Positions 41,717 through 50,591 are shown, counted from the stretch's first letter. The stretch is 64,000 nt of DNA from Leisingera sp. NJS204 (GCF_004123675.1 NZ_CP035417.1:611501-675500); one strand, 5' to 3'. Numbers and translations: made by a program. Notes: generated by a model from the letters alone, not told the origin.

Positions 41717-42361
41717 TTAGCGCACCGGCGCAAGGCGGGCGTTTTTCAACGTGCAGTCGCGGATTGCATCCCGCCCGCAGGGTACCGGCTGCAGTGTTTT
41801 CGACAGGCAGATGCGGGCTTCCTGGATGGCGCCGCTGCGGCAGGTGATGGTCAGGCTGTCTGGCGCCAGGCTTGGGTTTTCCTTGAGAAAAGCTTCCTCT
41901 ACCACTGCGGCGGGCAGGGTCACGGGCTTGTTCAGCTTGCGAAAGACGGCGGGGCGGGCCACGTGCCGGTAGGCTTCGCGCATCAGGGTGTAATAGGCCC
42001 TTGCGCTGAGGCCGGAACAGGTGCCGTGTTTCTTCCACTGATGCCAGGCCAGGCCGGGGCTGCCCATGATATCCGCCATTTCCCGGCTCATGCGGCGGCT
42101 GGGCGGCGCTTCGGCTGTGCGGCAGTAACTGGGCCAGCCGCGGTTAAACTGCGGCCACAGCCCGTGCAGGGTCCAGCCGTAATCCTGGCGCGGCGCGCAT
42201 TGCTCTGCGCGGCGCGCATCGCCTTCCTGCTCGCACCAGTTCGGCGACCAGCTGAGCGCCAGCACGTAATAGTCGAACTCCCCGGCCGGCTCGCCCTCTG
42301 CTGCGGCAAACGTGGCAAAACCTGCCAAAACAGCCGCCAGCCCCAGCAATAACTTGCGCAT
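41717..42361 (-). CDS. Secreted ribonuclease T2
   Basis: A 214-residue endoribonuclease with a signal peptide (MRKLLLGLAAVLAGFATFAA, cleaved about AAA/EGEP). The two active-site segments are TLHGLWPQFNRGWPSYC (CAS I) and WHQWKKHGTCSGLSARAYY (CAS II), each with its catalytic His. WSPNWCEQEGDARRAEQC carries paired cysteines for disulfides. It acts in the periplasm or outside the cell on RNA, supplying phosphate and nucleotides. Repeat copy B lies just after the stop. Confidence 0.95.
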   Translation of the reverse strand: MRKLLLGLAAVLAGFATFAAAEGEPAGEFDYYVLALSWSPNWCEQEGDARRAEQCAPRQDYGWTLHGLWPQFNRGWPSYCRTAEAPPSRRMSREMADIMGSPGLAWHQWKKHGTCSGLSARAYYTLMREAYRHVARPAVFRKLNKPVTLPAAVVEEAFLKENPSLAPDSLTITCRSGAIQEARICLSKTLQPVPCGRDAIRDCTLKNARLAPVR

Positions 42362-42491
42362 TGGCCTCTTTCCTTATGCAATGAAGCCGACTATACAGAC
42401 CTGAAGTTCCCCGACAACGGAAACCAGACCCCGAAAGCGGGGCAGCCTTGATCCAGGCGGCGGGGAAGATGTGTTTTAAGGAGATGAGCGC

Positions 42492-43259
42492 ATGGCAAAA
42501 CCGTTGATGGCCAAGGCAACCGCCGTGTGGCTGGTGGACAATACCACGATCAGCTTCAAGCAGATCGCCGATTTCGTCGGCATGCACGAGCTGGAAATCC
42601 AGGGCATCGCTGATGGCGAAGTGGCCGCAGGTGTCAAAGGGTTCGACCCGATGGCCAACAACCAGCTGACCCAGGATGAAATCGACAGGGCGCAAGCCAA
42701 TCCGCTGCACAAGCTGAAGCTCAAGTTCAACCCGGCTGCCGCCGGCGAGGAAAAGCGCCGCGGTCCGCGCTATACCCCGCTGTCCAAACGCCAGGACCGT
42801 CCGAACTCAATCCTGTGGCTGGTTAAATTCCACCCGGAACTCAGCGATGGCCAGATCGCCAAACTGGTCGGCACCACCAAGCCGACCATCCAGTCGATCC
42901 GCGAGCGCACCCATTGGAACATCTCCAGCATGCAGCCGATCGACCCGGTGGCGCTGGGCCTGTGCCGCCAGTCCGAACTGGATGCCGTCGTGCAGAAGGC
43001 CGCGGCCAAGAAAGCCGCCGAAGGCGGCGTGATGAGCGACGATGAGCGCCGCAAGCTGGTCTCTACCGAACAGTCGCTGGAGATGGACGCCGAGCCGAAG
43101 ATCCCAAGCGCGATCGAGGGGCTGGAGACCTTTACCCTGGGCGGCGGTTTGAGTGATGATGACCGGAAGAAGGAAGAGGAAATCCCCGACGCGGACAGCT
43201 TCTTCAACCTGCCTGCTGGCGGGGACGACGAGGAAGACGACGAAGATCCCCGCTTCTGA
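42492..43259 (+). CDS. trcR: Cell-cycle transcriptional regulator TrcR (DUF1013)
   Basis: A 255-residue DUF1013 protein restricted to alphaproteobacteria. It begins MAKPLMAKATAVWLVDNTTI with SFKQIADFVGMHELEIQGIA. The second helix-turn-helix is FHPELSDGQIAKLVGTTKPT, then IQSIRERTHWNISSMQPIDP. The C terminus is very acidic (GGDDEEDDEDPRF). TrcR is described as a cell-cycle-linked regulator that binds near RNA polymerase-controlled promoters. AAGGAGATGAGCGC precedes the ATG. A strong terminator follows. Confidence 0.93.
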   Translation: MAKPLMAKATAVWLVDNTTISFKQIADFVGMHELEIQGIADGEVAAGVKGFDPMANNQLTQDEIDRAQANPLHKLKLKFNPAAAGEEKRRGPRYTPLSKRQDRPNSILWLVKFHPELSDGQIAKLVGTTKPTIQSIRERTHWNISSMQPIDPVALGLCRQSELDAVVQKAAAKKAAEGGVMSDDERRKLVSTEQSLEMDAEPKIPSAIEGLETFTLGGGLSDDDRKKEEEIPDADSFFNLPAGGDDEEDDEDPRF

Positions 43260-43568
43260 TCCCATCTGCCCCGGCGCTGCCGGCTAAAGAAATTTATTAA
43301 AAAGCCGCAGATCCTTTACTCAGGATTTGCGGCTTTTTCTGATAGAATTGACTCTCTACGTTACAATATGTTGACTATGTACCCCTGTTTTGCGCAGCAT
43401 GATGTTGCGGGGCAGTTGTGTTCCAGATTGCCCGCAAAGACCAGGGTGCGGGAAAGGCCTTTTGTTCCGGGGCGGTTTTCCAAAGTGTAAGGAACGGGAC
43501 GTTACAGAGTATTGCCAGCGGTCCGGCCTAGCAGGCCTGTCCGCAAAGGGATGGCAGGAGTACAAGCA
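43260..43568. other. 308-base gap upstream of the hybrid kinase
   Basis: It holds the trcR terminator and then an A/T-rich stretch (about 43340-43380, containing TTGACT) that may be the kinase promoter. No other feature is visible. Confidence 0.4.
43299..43338 (+). terminator. trcR terminator
   Basis: AAAAAGCCGCA (43299-43309) pairs with TGCGGCTTTTT (43328-43338); GATCC/GGATT extends the stem inwards. Confidence 0.93.
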
Positions 43569-45716
43569 ATGGACGCAGCAGGGGCCGCGGCGCTTGGGGA
43601 AAGCAGCCGCTTGGATCTGGAGACACTGGCCTGTTTGAGCGGCCTGGAGTTCTGCCAGGAATTTGTGGATCAGCTGGCGCAGGCCTATGGGGCCGATCTG
43701 GTCACCGTGGGTGAGCTGAAGGTCATGGAGACCGAGCGCATCAAGGTGCTGGCAAGCTGGTTTGACGGGCTGCAGCTGGGGGATTTCGAATACGAGGCTT
43801 GCGTGACGCCGTGCCATGACGTGGTGCTGAGCGGCGATCCGCATGTCTTTCCCTGCGGGGTGCAGGAGCTGTATCCGGATGACGAGATGTTCATCGAGGA
43901 AGGCATCCAAAGCTATGTCGGGGTCGCCCTGAAAAACGCCGATGGCGAGGCGATCGGCCTGGTCCAGGCCTCGTGGCGCTATGAAATCGACGACGCCCTG
44001 GCGCAGCATATCGCGGCTGTAATGCAGCAATTCGCGCCCCGGCTAGGGGCCGAGACCGCCGGGCTGCAGACACTGGCCACGCTGTCAGTTCTGGCCGAAG
44101 GGCCAAGCGGCACATCTGCGCGTGAGGCCTTCCGGCAGCTGGCCGGGCAGCTGCAGGGCGCGCTCAAGGTGCGTTCGGCCTTCATTGCGGAATGCCTGGG
44201 CGACAAACCCGGGTGTTTCCGGGTGCTGGCCTGCTGTTTTGAAGGGCAGCAAATGGAGGAGGTGGAAGACACGGTTGTGCCTTTTGACGGCACCCCTTGC
44301 GCGTATTTAAAGGGGCGGGAGAAATTCCTGGTGCCGGACGGGCTGCAGGAGGCGTTTCCAGAGCAGGCACAGTTCCGCAGCCAGAACCTGCACTCATACC
44401 TGGGCATCCCGCTGACCGATATGAAGGGCAGGGTGATCGGCCACTTTGCGCTGCAGCACGACCGGGAAATCAAACAGCGCAAGCTGGAGACTGATCTGAT
44501 CGCGCTGTTTGCTGCGCGGATCGGGCTGGAGCTGCGCCGCCGCAAGGCCGAAAGGCGCCGCGCCCGGGCGGAAGAGGCGCTGCTGATCAAGCGCAAGACC
44601 GAGAGCCTGGGATTGCTGGCGGGCACCATCGCGCATGATTTCAACAACCTTCTGGCCTCGATGCAGGGCCGCGCCGAACTGGCGCTGGCGCATCTGGAGG
44701 CCGCGCATCCGGCGCAAGGGCATTTGCAAGTGGTCGAGCAGGGGCTGCAGGCCTCTGCCTTGCTGGTCCGGCAGCTGTTGAATTACGCCAAGGGCGGCGG
44801 CAGCCGGGAGCAGGGGCCATGCGATCTGAACGGGATCGTGCAAGAGACCATGGCGCTGGTCCCGGTTGAGCGCAAGATGGGTAAACAGGTGGTGCTTGAC
44901 CTGGAAGAAGGGGCGCTGACGGCGCAGATGGATCCGTCTCAGGTGGGCCAGCTGTTGCTGAACCTGGTCTTCAATGCGGCAGAAGCCATCGGGCCCGGTG
45001 CGGGCATTGTCACGGTGACCACACGCAAGACCAGCCTGAGCGATGCAGAGCGGCGCAAGCTGCTGAAGGGGCGGAACATGCCGGCCGGCGCCTGCCTGCT
45101 GCTGGAGGTGCGCGATACCGGCAGCGGTATGGGCCGCGAGACTGTGACCCGGATTTTTGACCCGTTCTTTACCACCAAACCCGGCGGACGCGGCCTCGGC
45201 ATGGCCGCGGCGCTGGGCATCATCAGCCGCCATCAGGGCGGCTTGGCGGTTGAAAGCCGCGAAGGCGAGGGCAGTGCCTTCCGCTTCTACTTTCCTGCCT
45301 GCACCGCTGAGCCGGTGGCGGAAGCGTGCGCGGCAGGGCCGCCTGCGCAGCGGCGCGGTGCGGAGATCCGGCGGATCCTGGTGGTGGATGACGAGGAAAC
45401 CGTGCGCCGGGCAGTGGCCGGGCTGTTGCAGCTGCGCGGCTGTGAGGTGCTGCAGGCCGATGGCTATGACGCGGCGCTGGCGCAGCTGCAGGCAGCAGGG
45501 CCGTTTGACGGCGCGGTGATCGACATGAGCATGCCGGGGCGCGGCGGCTGGGAGACCCTGGCGGGCCTGCGCAAGATCCAGCCCGGGCTGAAGGCGGTGA
45601 TGATGAGCGGCTTTGCCATCAGCGCCGTGGCGGCGGGGTTTCCGGATCTGTCCCGGGTTCCGGTGCTGGACAAGCCGTTTACCAAGGAAAAGCTGTACAA
45701 GGCGGTTTTCACCTAA
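43569..45716 (+). CDS. Hybrid sensor histidine kinase with two GAF domains and a receiver
   Basis: A 715-residue soluble sensor. Two GAF-like domains occupy about residues 15-165 and 170-325 (each with an SYVGVAL or SYLGIPL strand). A coiled coil (RRRKAERRRARAEEALLIKR) leads to the HisKA box GLLAGTIAHDFNNLLASMQG with phospho-acceptor His356. ATPase boxes follow: QLLLNLVFNAAEAIGPG (N), RDTGSGMGRE (G1) and GGRGLGMAAALGI (G2). The C-terminal receiver has phospho-acceptor Asp652 in VIDMSMPG and lacks an output domain. No membrane segment, so it senses an intracellular signal. GGCAGGAG lies 8 bases before the ATG at 43569. Confidence 0.92.
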   Translation: MDAAGAAALGESSRLDLETLACLSGLEFCQEFVDQLAQAYGADLVTVGELKVMETERIKVLASWFDGLQLGDFEYEACVTPCHDVVLSGDPHVFPCGVQELYPDDEMFIEEGIQSYVGVALKNADGEAIGLVQASWRYEIDDALAQHIAAVMQQFAPRLGAETAGLQTLATLSVLAEGPSGTSAREAFRQLAGQLQGALKVRSAFIAECLGDKPGCFRVLACCFEGQQMEEVEDTVVPFDGTPCAYLKGREKFLVPDGLQEAFPEQAQFRSQNLHSYLGIPLTDMKGRVIGHFALQHDREIKQRKLETDLIALFAARIGLELRRRKAERRRARAEEALLIKRKTESLGLLAGTIAHDFNNLLASMQGRAELALAHLEAAHPAQGHLQVVEQGLQASALLVRQLLNYAKGGGSREQGPCDLNGIVQETMALVPVERKMGKQVVLDLEEGALTAQMDPSQVGQLLLNLVFNAAEAIGPGAGIVTVTTRKTSLSDAERRKLLKGRNMPAGACLLLEVRDTGSGMGRETVTRIFDPFFTTKPGGRGLGMAAALGIISRHQGGLAVESREGEGSAFRFYFPACTAEPVAEACAAGPPAQRRGAEIRRILVVDDEETVRRAVAGLLQLRGCEVLQADGYDAALAQLQAAGPFDGAVIDMSMPGRGGWETLAGLRKIQPGLKAVMMSGFAISAVAAGFPDLSRVPVLDKPFTKEKLYKAVFT

Positions 45717-45875
45717 GGGCGGCGGCTTTGGCGCTGGCGGAAAGCTCCCGCGCCCGCATGTGCCCCTGGCGGGACCCCTTGGCGGCCTTGGGTCTGGCGC
45801 CGCGCTGGCGCGCGGCGGGATGCGCCCGGCAGAAACGTTGCATTTTGCTGCAGGATTATTGCGGGCAATGGCTGG

Positions 45876-46772
45876 TCAGCCTGCGCTAGGGCTGCTGGCG
45901 TCACGCAGCAGCCAGTCGCGGACCCGCTCGATCCGGCTGGTGCCCGTCTTGGCCTGGGGTGTCAGCAGATAATAGGCGCTGGCGGGGGTGCAGCGGTGCG
46001 GATGGGCCTGGATCAGCGTGCCCTCGGACAGCTCCCGGCGCACCAGCAGCTCCGGAAGAATGGCAACGCCATGGCCGTATTTCACTGCGTCGATCAGCAT
46101 CTCGAACTGGCTGAACAACGGCCCGGTGGGGCGGGGAGTGAGGCTTCCGGTCTGATCCTCGAACCAAATCTGCCAGCTAAGCGGCCGGGTGCTGTGCTGC
46201 AGGGCCGGAAATTCCAGAAGCCCGGCGGCGGATGGCAGCGGGCCATCCAGCAGATCAGGTGCTGCAACGGCAATCAGGGTTTCCGGCATCAGCAGATCCG
46301 CGCGAAAGCCCGGCCAGGGCGGATCGCCCTGCACGATGGCCAGATCCACCAGGCTGGGGTCCACCTGGCTATTGTCCAGATAGGTGATGGTATTGATTGT
46401 CAGCCGCGGCTGCGCCTGTGCCAGCGTTGCCAGGCGCGGCATCAGCCAGCGGCTGCCCAGTGTCGGGTAGGTGCCGATATTGAGCGCGCCATATGGGTTG
46501 TCGCGGGTGCGCAAACGGTAAAATGTGGCTTCCAGCGCTTCCAATTGCGGTGCCAGCTCCTCCTGCAGCATCCGTCCGGCACCGCTGAGCTGCACCCGCT
46601 GGCGTTCACGCTTGAACAGGGTTTGGCCGGTCAGCGCCTCCAGGCTTTGGATCTGGCGGCTGAAAGCGCTTTGCGACAGGTTCATCTCCCGCGCTCCTCC
46701 GGCAAAGCTGCCGGCCCGGGCGGCAGCCTCGAAACACAAGAGGGCAGAGGTGGGCGGGATCTTGCGGCGCAT
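45876..46772 (-). CDS. LysR-family regulator (GcvA-like)
   Basis: A 298-residue LysR regulator. The DNA-binding domain is MRRKIPPTSALLCFEAAARA, then EMNLSQSAFSRQIQSLEALT. The effector domain follows (LNIGTYPTLGSRWLMPRLAT, PALQHSTRPLSWQIWFEDQT), with the GcvA-branch feature of an aromatic-rich hinge. It is divergent from the hydroxylase-aldolase pair; three TTGCAA motifs lie in the shared gap. The upstream in-frame ATG at 46862 overlaps that gap, so MRRKIPPTS is preferred. Confidence 0.9.
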   Translation of the reverse strand: MRRKIPPTSALLCFEAAARAGSFAGGAREMNLSQSAFSRQIQSLEALTGQTLFKRERQRVQLSGAGRMLQEELAPQLEALEATFYRLRTRDNPYGALNIGTYPTLGSRWLMPRLATLAQAQPRLTINTITYLDNSQVDPSLVDLAIVQGDPPWPGFRADLLMPETLIAVAAPDLLDGPLPSAAGLLEFPALQHSTRPLSWQIWFEDQTGSLTPRPTGPLFSQFEMLIDAVKYGHGVAILPELLVRRELSEGTLIQAHPHRCTPASAYYLLTPQAKTGTSRIERVRDWLLRDASSPSAG

Positions 46773-46792
46773 GGCCCGCACTCTGCCATATG

Positions 46793-46819
46793 TTGCAATT
46801 TTTGCAATATAGTTTGCAA
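46793..46819. promoter_or_regulatory. TTGCAA-repeat operator region
   Basis: TTGCAA occurs at 46793, 46802 and 46814. The first two form TTGCAA-TTT-TTGCAA, each half itself palindromic. The repeats lie between the LysR start (46772) and the hydroxylase start (46912), where a LysR regulator binds its own and its target promoter. Confidence 0.6.
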
Positions 46820-46911
46820 AATCTCGGCTTTTTCCCGGCCTCTTGGCCTGGCAGTATCGCATTCAAAGCATCATCCTCTTGCGATCAGCACAAAGAATGG
46901 GAACGCGCGAC

Positions 46912-47589
46912 ATGAGTTTTGAACCGCAGATCAACGACACCGATGTGCAGGCTGTCACCAGGGCCATGGGCACCCTGCCGGATTCTGCATCGGTGGCAGA
47001 GTTTGTGCCCGGACCGGGTATCCAAAGGCTGGAGTTGAAATTTGACATCGAAAAGCTGCAGGAAGCGCTGAAGGAGTGCCTGAAACGCGAGGCCTTTATG
47101 GGCGGCTTGCAGGACCAGGGCTTTGCCGCGCTGCCGCTGACCCAGCGGCCGGGCCAGACCGAATGGACCGCCAATGACCTGTCGGGCCGCTATTGGCTGC
47201 GCGCCGACAGCCGCTATGTCGAAGAGCCGCGCGAAGATCTGGTGCCGGAGGTGGATTTTTCCGAATTCAATCCCAAATTCGCAGGCACCTACTTCGAGCA
47301 TGTGCACGCAGAGCTGGCCAAGCGGTTTCCGATCGGGCGCACGCGTGTGCTGTCCAAGGGGCTGTACAATTGCAACTCCTGGCACCGCGACCCGGAGCCG
47401 CGGCTGCATATTCCGGTGGTCTCCAACCCCGGCTCATTGTTCATCGTGAATCATCACGTCACGCATCTGCCGGCCGATGGCTCGGTGTATTTCACCGATA
47501 CCCGCGGCTATCACACTGCGCTGAACGGCGGCGAAACCCGGCGGGTGCACATCGTGGCGGCGCTGGCTTATGATCAGGTGACGGAATGA
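46912..47589 (+). CDS. 2OG-Fe(II) oxygenase, aspartyl/asparaginyl beta-hydroxylase-like
   Basis: A 225-residue double-stranded beta-helix protein. The iron-binding set is NSWHRDPEPRLHIPV (H158, D160) with the distal histidine candidates H201 in DTRGYHTALNGG and H213 in RRVHIVA; R210/R211 would bind 2-oxoglutarate. The spacing matches the Asp/Asn beta-hydroxylase family, bacterial members of which hydroxylate free amino acids. The next gene overlaps by four bases (ATGA). MSFEPQINDTD is chosen with GGGAA upstream; an ATG at 46897 is the alternative. Substrate unproven. Confidence 0.75.
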   Translation: MSFEPQINDTDVQAVTRAMGTLPDSASVAEFVPGPGIQRLELKFDIEKLQEALKECLKREAFMGGLQDQGFAALPLTQRPGQTEWTANDLSGRYWLRADSRYVEEPREDLVPEVDFSEFNPKFAGTYFEHVHAELAKRFPIGRTRVLSKGLYNCNSWHRDPEPRLHIPVVSNPGSLFIVNHHVTHLPADGSVYFTDTRGYHTALNGGETRRVHIVAALAYDQVTE

Positions 47590-48635
47590 GCCATTACGCA
47601 GGGCTTGCGGGCGCGGCGGGCGGCGGCGCCCTTTGCGATCTGCGCAGTGATACGCTGACGCGGCCAGATGCGGGCATGATGCGGGCGATCCAGGCGGCGG
47701 AGCTGGGCGACGACGTCTATGGTGAAGACCCGGCGGTGAACCGGCTGGAGGCTGTGCTGGCCGAGCGTCTGGACAAGGAGGCGGCGCTGTTCCTGCCCTC
47801 CGGCACGATGAGCAACCTGGCTGGTCTCTTGGCCCATTGCCAGCGCGGCGAGGAAGTCATCCTTGGCGCGGGCTATCACGTCTATGCCTATGAGGCCGCG
47901 GGGGCCTCGGTGCTGGGCGGGCTATCGCTGTGCCCGGTGCCGGTGCGGGACGATGGCGCGCTGGACCCGGAGGTGATTGCCGGGGCGGTCAAGGCGGATG
48001 ACAGCCATCTGGCGGTGAGTCGACTGCTGTCGCTGGAGAACACCCATAACGGGCTTGCAGTGCCCCTGGCGGATATGGCGGCGGCGGCGGCGGCGGGCCG
48101 GACGGCGGGGCTGGCGGTGCATCTGGACGGCGCGCGGTTCTTTAATGCGACGGTGGCGCTGGGGTGTTCGGAAGCGGAGCTGGCCGGGCTGATGGATACG
48201 GTGTCCATCTGCCTTTCCAAAGGACTGGGCACGCCGGCCGGGTCGGTTTTGGCGGGGCCTGCAGACCTGATTGCCAAGGCGCGGCGCTGGCGCAAGATGC
48301 TGGGCGGCGGCATGCGGCAGGCAGGCGTGCTGGCGGCGGCGGCGCTTTATGCGCTGGAGCACAACGTGGCGCGGCTGGCGCAGGACCATGACCGCGCGGC
48401 GGAACTGGCGGATGTGCTGCGCGGTTTGGGGGCGGGGGAGGTTTCCCAGGCCACCAACATGGTGTTTTTCACTCCGGGGGACGGGCGCAATGATGCATTG
48501 CGGATGCATTTGGCATCTGAGGGCGTTGTAATCGGTGGCGGCAGTTCCGGCGCCATCCGCATGGTGCTGCACAAAGATGTGGATAACGGCCCATTGGACC
48601 GCGCGGTCCAAGGGCTAAAGAGTTTCTACTGCTGA
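47586..48635 (+). CDS. Low-specificity L-threonine aldolase (beta-hydroxy-amino-acid aldolase)
   Basis: A 349-residue fold-type I PLP enzyme cleaving L-threonine, allo-threonine and related beta-hydroxy amino acids to glycine plus an aldehyde. Hallmarks are LCDLRSDTLTRPDAGMMRAI, ELGDDVYGEDPAVNRLEA, LFLPSGTMSNLAGLLAHCQR, HLDGARFFNA and the PLP-lysine segment SICLSKGLGTPAGSVLAG. Its ATG overlaps the hydroxylase stop, implying coupled synthesis. That context suggests a hydroxy-amino acid from the upstream enzyme as the real substrate. It is convergent with recR. Confidence 0.93.
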   Translation: MSHYAGLAGAAGGGALCDLRSDTLTRPDAGMMRAIQAAELGDDVYGEDPAVNRLEAVLAERLDKEAALFLPSGTMSNLAGLLAHCQRGEEVILGAGYHVYAYEAAGASVLGGLSLCPVPVRDDGALDPEVIAGAVKADDSHLAVSRLLSLENTHNGLAVPLADMAAAAAAGRTAGLAVHLDGARFFNATVALGCSEAELAGLMDTVSICLSKGLGTPAGSVLAGPADLIAKARRWRKMLGGGMRQAGVLAAAALYALEHNVARLAQDHDRAAELADVLRGLGAGEVSQATNMVFFTPGDGRNDALRMHLASEGVVIGGGSSGAIRMVLHKDVDNGPLDRAVQGLKSFYC

Positions 48636-48645
48636 AACCAAAGGC

Positions 48646-48707
48646 GGGCGTGGCTCCGGAAAATTCGAATTTTCCGGCCAAAATTCTTTGAAGAATTTTG
48701 CACGCCC
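48646..48707. terminator. Nested multi-hairpin bidirectional terminator module
   Basis: Outer arms GGGCGTG (48646-48652) and CACGCCC (48701-48707) enclose two hairpins: a 22-base palindrome built from CCGGAAAATTC and its complement (48656-48677), and CAAAATTCTT/AAGAATTTTG (48679-48700). It separates the convergent aldolase and recR genes and could fold as a three-way junction. Confidence 0.75.
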
Positions 48708-48717
48708 GGCCGCACCG

Positions 48718-49317
48718 TCAGATTTCTTTCCGCGCCCTGAGCGCTGCAGAGATCGTGCCGTCATCCAGATAGTCCAGCTCGCCGCCGATCGGCACGCCCT
48801 GCGCCAGCGAGGTGAGCCTGACCTGCCCCTGCAACTGGTCGGCGATGTAATGCGCCGTGGTCTGGCCGTCGATGGTGGCGTTCAGCGCCAGGATCACCTC
48901 GCTGATACCTTCGGTTGCGACCCGGTCCGCGAGCCGCGGGATACGCAAATCTTCCGGACCCACGGCGTCCAGCGCCGACAGGGTGCCGCCCAGCACGTGG
49001 TAACGGCCCTTGAAGTCGCCTGAGCGCTCCATCGCCCAAAGGTCGGCGACATCCTCGACCACGCACAGCTCGCCATTGGCGCGTTCCGGGTCGGTGCAAA
49101 GCGGGCAGATCTCGCTGGTGCCGATATTGCCGCAGTTGAGGCATTCGCGCGCGGTGGCGGCGACCTCGGTCATCACATCGGCCAGGGGCGTCAGCAGCAG
49201 CGCCCGCTTGCGGATCAGATGCAGCACCGCACGGCGGGCAGACCGCGGGCCGAGCCCTGGCAGCTTGGCCATCAAGGCAATCAGGTCTTCGATATCGCTG
49301 GTGGAATTTCTGATCAT
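48718..49317 (-). CDS. recR: Recombination protein RecR
   Basis: A 199-residue RecFOR-pathway protein that clamps DNA and helps RecA load at gaps. Seen are the helix-hairpin-helix [20 protein letters not shown], the zinc finger [16 protein letters not shown], the Toprim core [17 protein letters not shown] with [19 protein letters not shown], and a Walker-B-like tail [14 protein letters not shown]. The length is standard. The start is the ATG at 49317; the upstream extension is not RecR-like. It normally follows dnaX and ybaB, as here. Confidence 0.97.
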   Translation of the reverse strand: MIRNSTSDIEDLIALMAKLPGLGPRSARRAVLHLIRKRALLLTPLADVMTEVAATARECLNCGNIGTSEICPLCTDPERANGELCVVEDVADLWAMERSGDFKGRYHVLGGTLSALDAVGPEDLRIPRLADRVATEGISEVILALNATIDGQTTAHYIADQLQGQVRLTSLAQGVPIGGELDYLDDGTISAALRARKEI

Positions 49318-49500
49318 GCTCCGGGCCTTTGTGTGCCTTGCAATATAGGCTGATTGCAGCAGTGAAGCGCAAGGGCAGGGCGGCAATATGTTCAGGGTTT
49401 GTTTTGCTTCGGCAACTGCAAGGGTAAGGGCAATTGAGCTGGCGGGCGGCAGGGCGTATCTGTTGCAGCACATCTTGCGCGGGAAAGAAAAGGGGCGGCA

Positions 49501-49992
49501 ATGGGACGGCAGGACAACACCCAGCACCCGGTGCGTTTTGCCCGGCTGACCGGGATCGCGCCGCTGGAGATTGCCCGCCACATGTCAGATCCGCGGATGG
49601 CAGAGCATATGCCGCTGCTGACAGGCGCCTGGGACGAAGAAACTGCCAGAGACTTTGTTACCGCCAAGGAGAACTGCTGGCAAAGGGATGGACTGGGTCA
49701 TTGGGCGTTTGTGCAGAAGGGGCAATATCTTGGCTGGGGCGGTTTTCAGAAAGAGGCGAACGAGTGGGATTTCGGGCTGGTCCTAAGGCCCGGCTGTTTT
49801 GGCCTGGGCCCGGCCATCGCCCGGCAAGCGCTGGCGTTTGCCCGCCGCGATCCGCGCATCCCTCATGTGACTTTCCTGCTGCCGCCGACGCGGCGCCATC
49901 TGCGGCCGCTGGCACGGCTGGGCGCGGTGCAAACCGATGAAGTGCTGTATGAGGGGCAGCGTTTTCTGAAATTCCGGTTGGAAACAGCTTGA
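49501..49992 (+). CDS. GNAT-family N-acetyltransferase
   Basis: A 163-residue acetyltransferase-like protein: [20 protein letters not shown] at the N terminus, [20 protein letters not shown] in the central sheet, [20 protein letters not shown] at the acetyl-CoA position, and [20 protein letters not shown] at the end. The pyrophosphate loop departs from the usual Q/RxxGxG/A, so cofactor binding is less certain. It lies on the plus strand between recR and ybaB on the minus strand, interrupting that cluster. Confidence 0.72.
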   Translation: MGRQDNTQHPVRFARLTGIAPLEIARHMSDPRMAEHMPLLTGAWDEETARDFVTAKENCWQRDGLGHWAFVQKGQYLGWGGFQKEANEWDFGLVLRPGCFGLGPAIARQALAFARRDPRIPHVTFLLPPTRRHLRPLARLGAVQTDEVLYEGQRFLKFRLETA

Positions 49993-50054
49993 ACGAGGCA
50001 AAGAAAAAGGCGGCTCCTGACGGGCCGCCTTTAGATTGGCATCGCTGGCAGCGC

Positions 50055-50399
50055 TTAGAACGGCAGCTTGATGTCCTTGGGCAGACCCATGCTTTCGGTC
50101 AGCTTGGCCATCTCTTCCTGCGCCTTTTCCGCGGCCTTGGCCTGGGCGTCCTTAATCGCGGCCAGGATCAGGTCCTCGACCACTTCCTTGTCGTCGCCAT
50201 TGAAGATCGACGGATCGATGTCCAGGCCTTTGAGGTCGCCCTTGGCGGACGCGGTCGCCTTGACCAGGCCGGCGCCGGCCTCGCCCGTCACCATTACATT
50301 GTGCAGCTCTTCCTGCATCTGGGCCATTTTGCCCTGCAGTTCCTGTGCCGATTTCATCATCTTGGCCATATCGCCAAGGCCGCCGAGGCCTTTGAGCAT
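50055..50399 (-). CDS. ybaB: YbaB/EbfC nucleoid-associated protein
   Basis: A 114-residue DNA-binding protein of the YbaB/EbfC family. It shows MLKGLGGLGDMAKMMKSAQE, LQGKMAQMQEELHNVMVTGE and AGAGLVKATASAKGDLKGLD, then the short C-terminal helix MAKLTESMGLPKDIKLPF. The length is typical. It lies between dnaX and recR, the standard dnaX-ybaB-recR order. Dimeric members bind DNA without strong specificity. Confidence 0.95.
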   Translation of the reverse strand: MLKGLGGLGDMAKMMKSAQELQGKMAQMQEELHNVMVTGEAGAGLVKATASAKGDLKGLDIDPSIFNGDDKEVVEDLILAAIKDAQAKAAEKAQEEMAKLTESMGLPKDIKLPF

Positions 50400-50498
50400 C
50401 TGTCATCTCCTGAGATTCCGGTTCGGGGCACAGATACGGGCCGCGAGGGCGTGAAACAAGGGGAGGATTGCCTCGGTGCCGGAGTTTAACACCCTTCC

Positions 50499-50575
50499 GC
50501 CCGGCCGACAGGCCGGGCAGCGCCTGACCTTCCCCCAAGGAAAGCGTCATCGCGGCCACCCAAGGTCAGGCGATG
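50499..50575. repeat. REP-like hairpins between ybaB and dnaX
   Basis: GCCCGGCC-GACA-GGCCGGGC (50499-50518) is followed by CGCCTGACCTT (50521-50531) and its exact complement AAGGTCAGGCG (50562-50572). The motif GGTCAGGCGATG is shared with the long hairpin at 22716-22857, pointing to a dispersed element. Confidence 0.65.
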
Positions 50576-50591
50576 CCCGGGGTCGCTTTTG

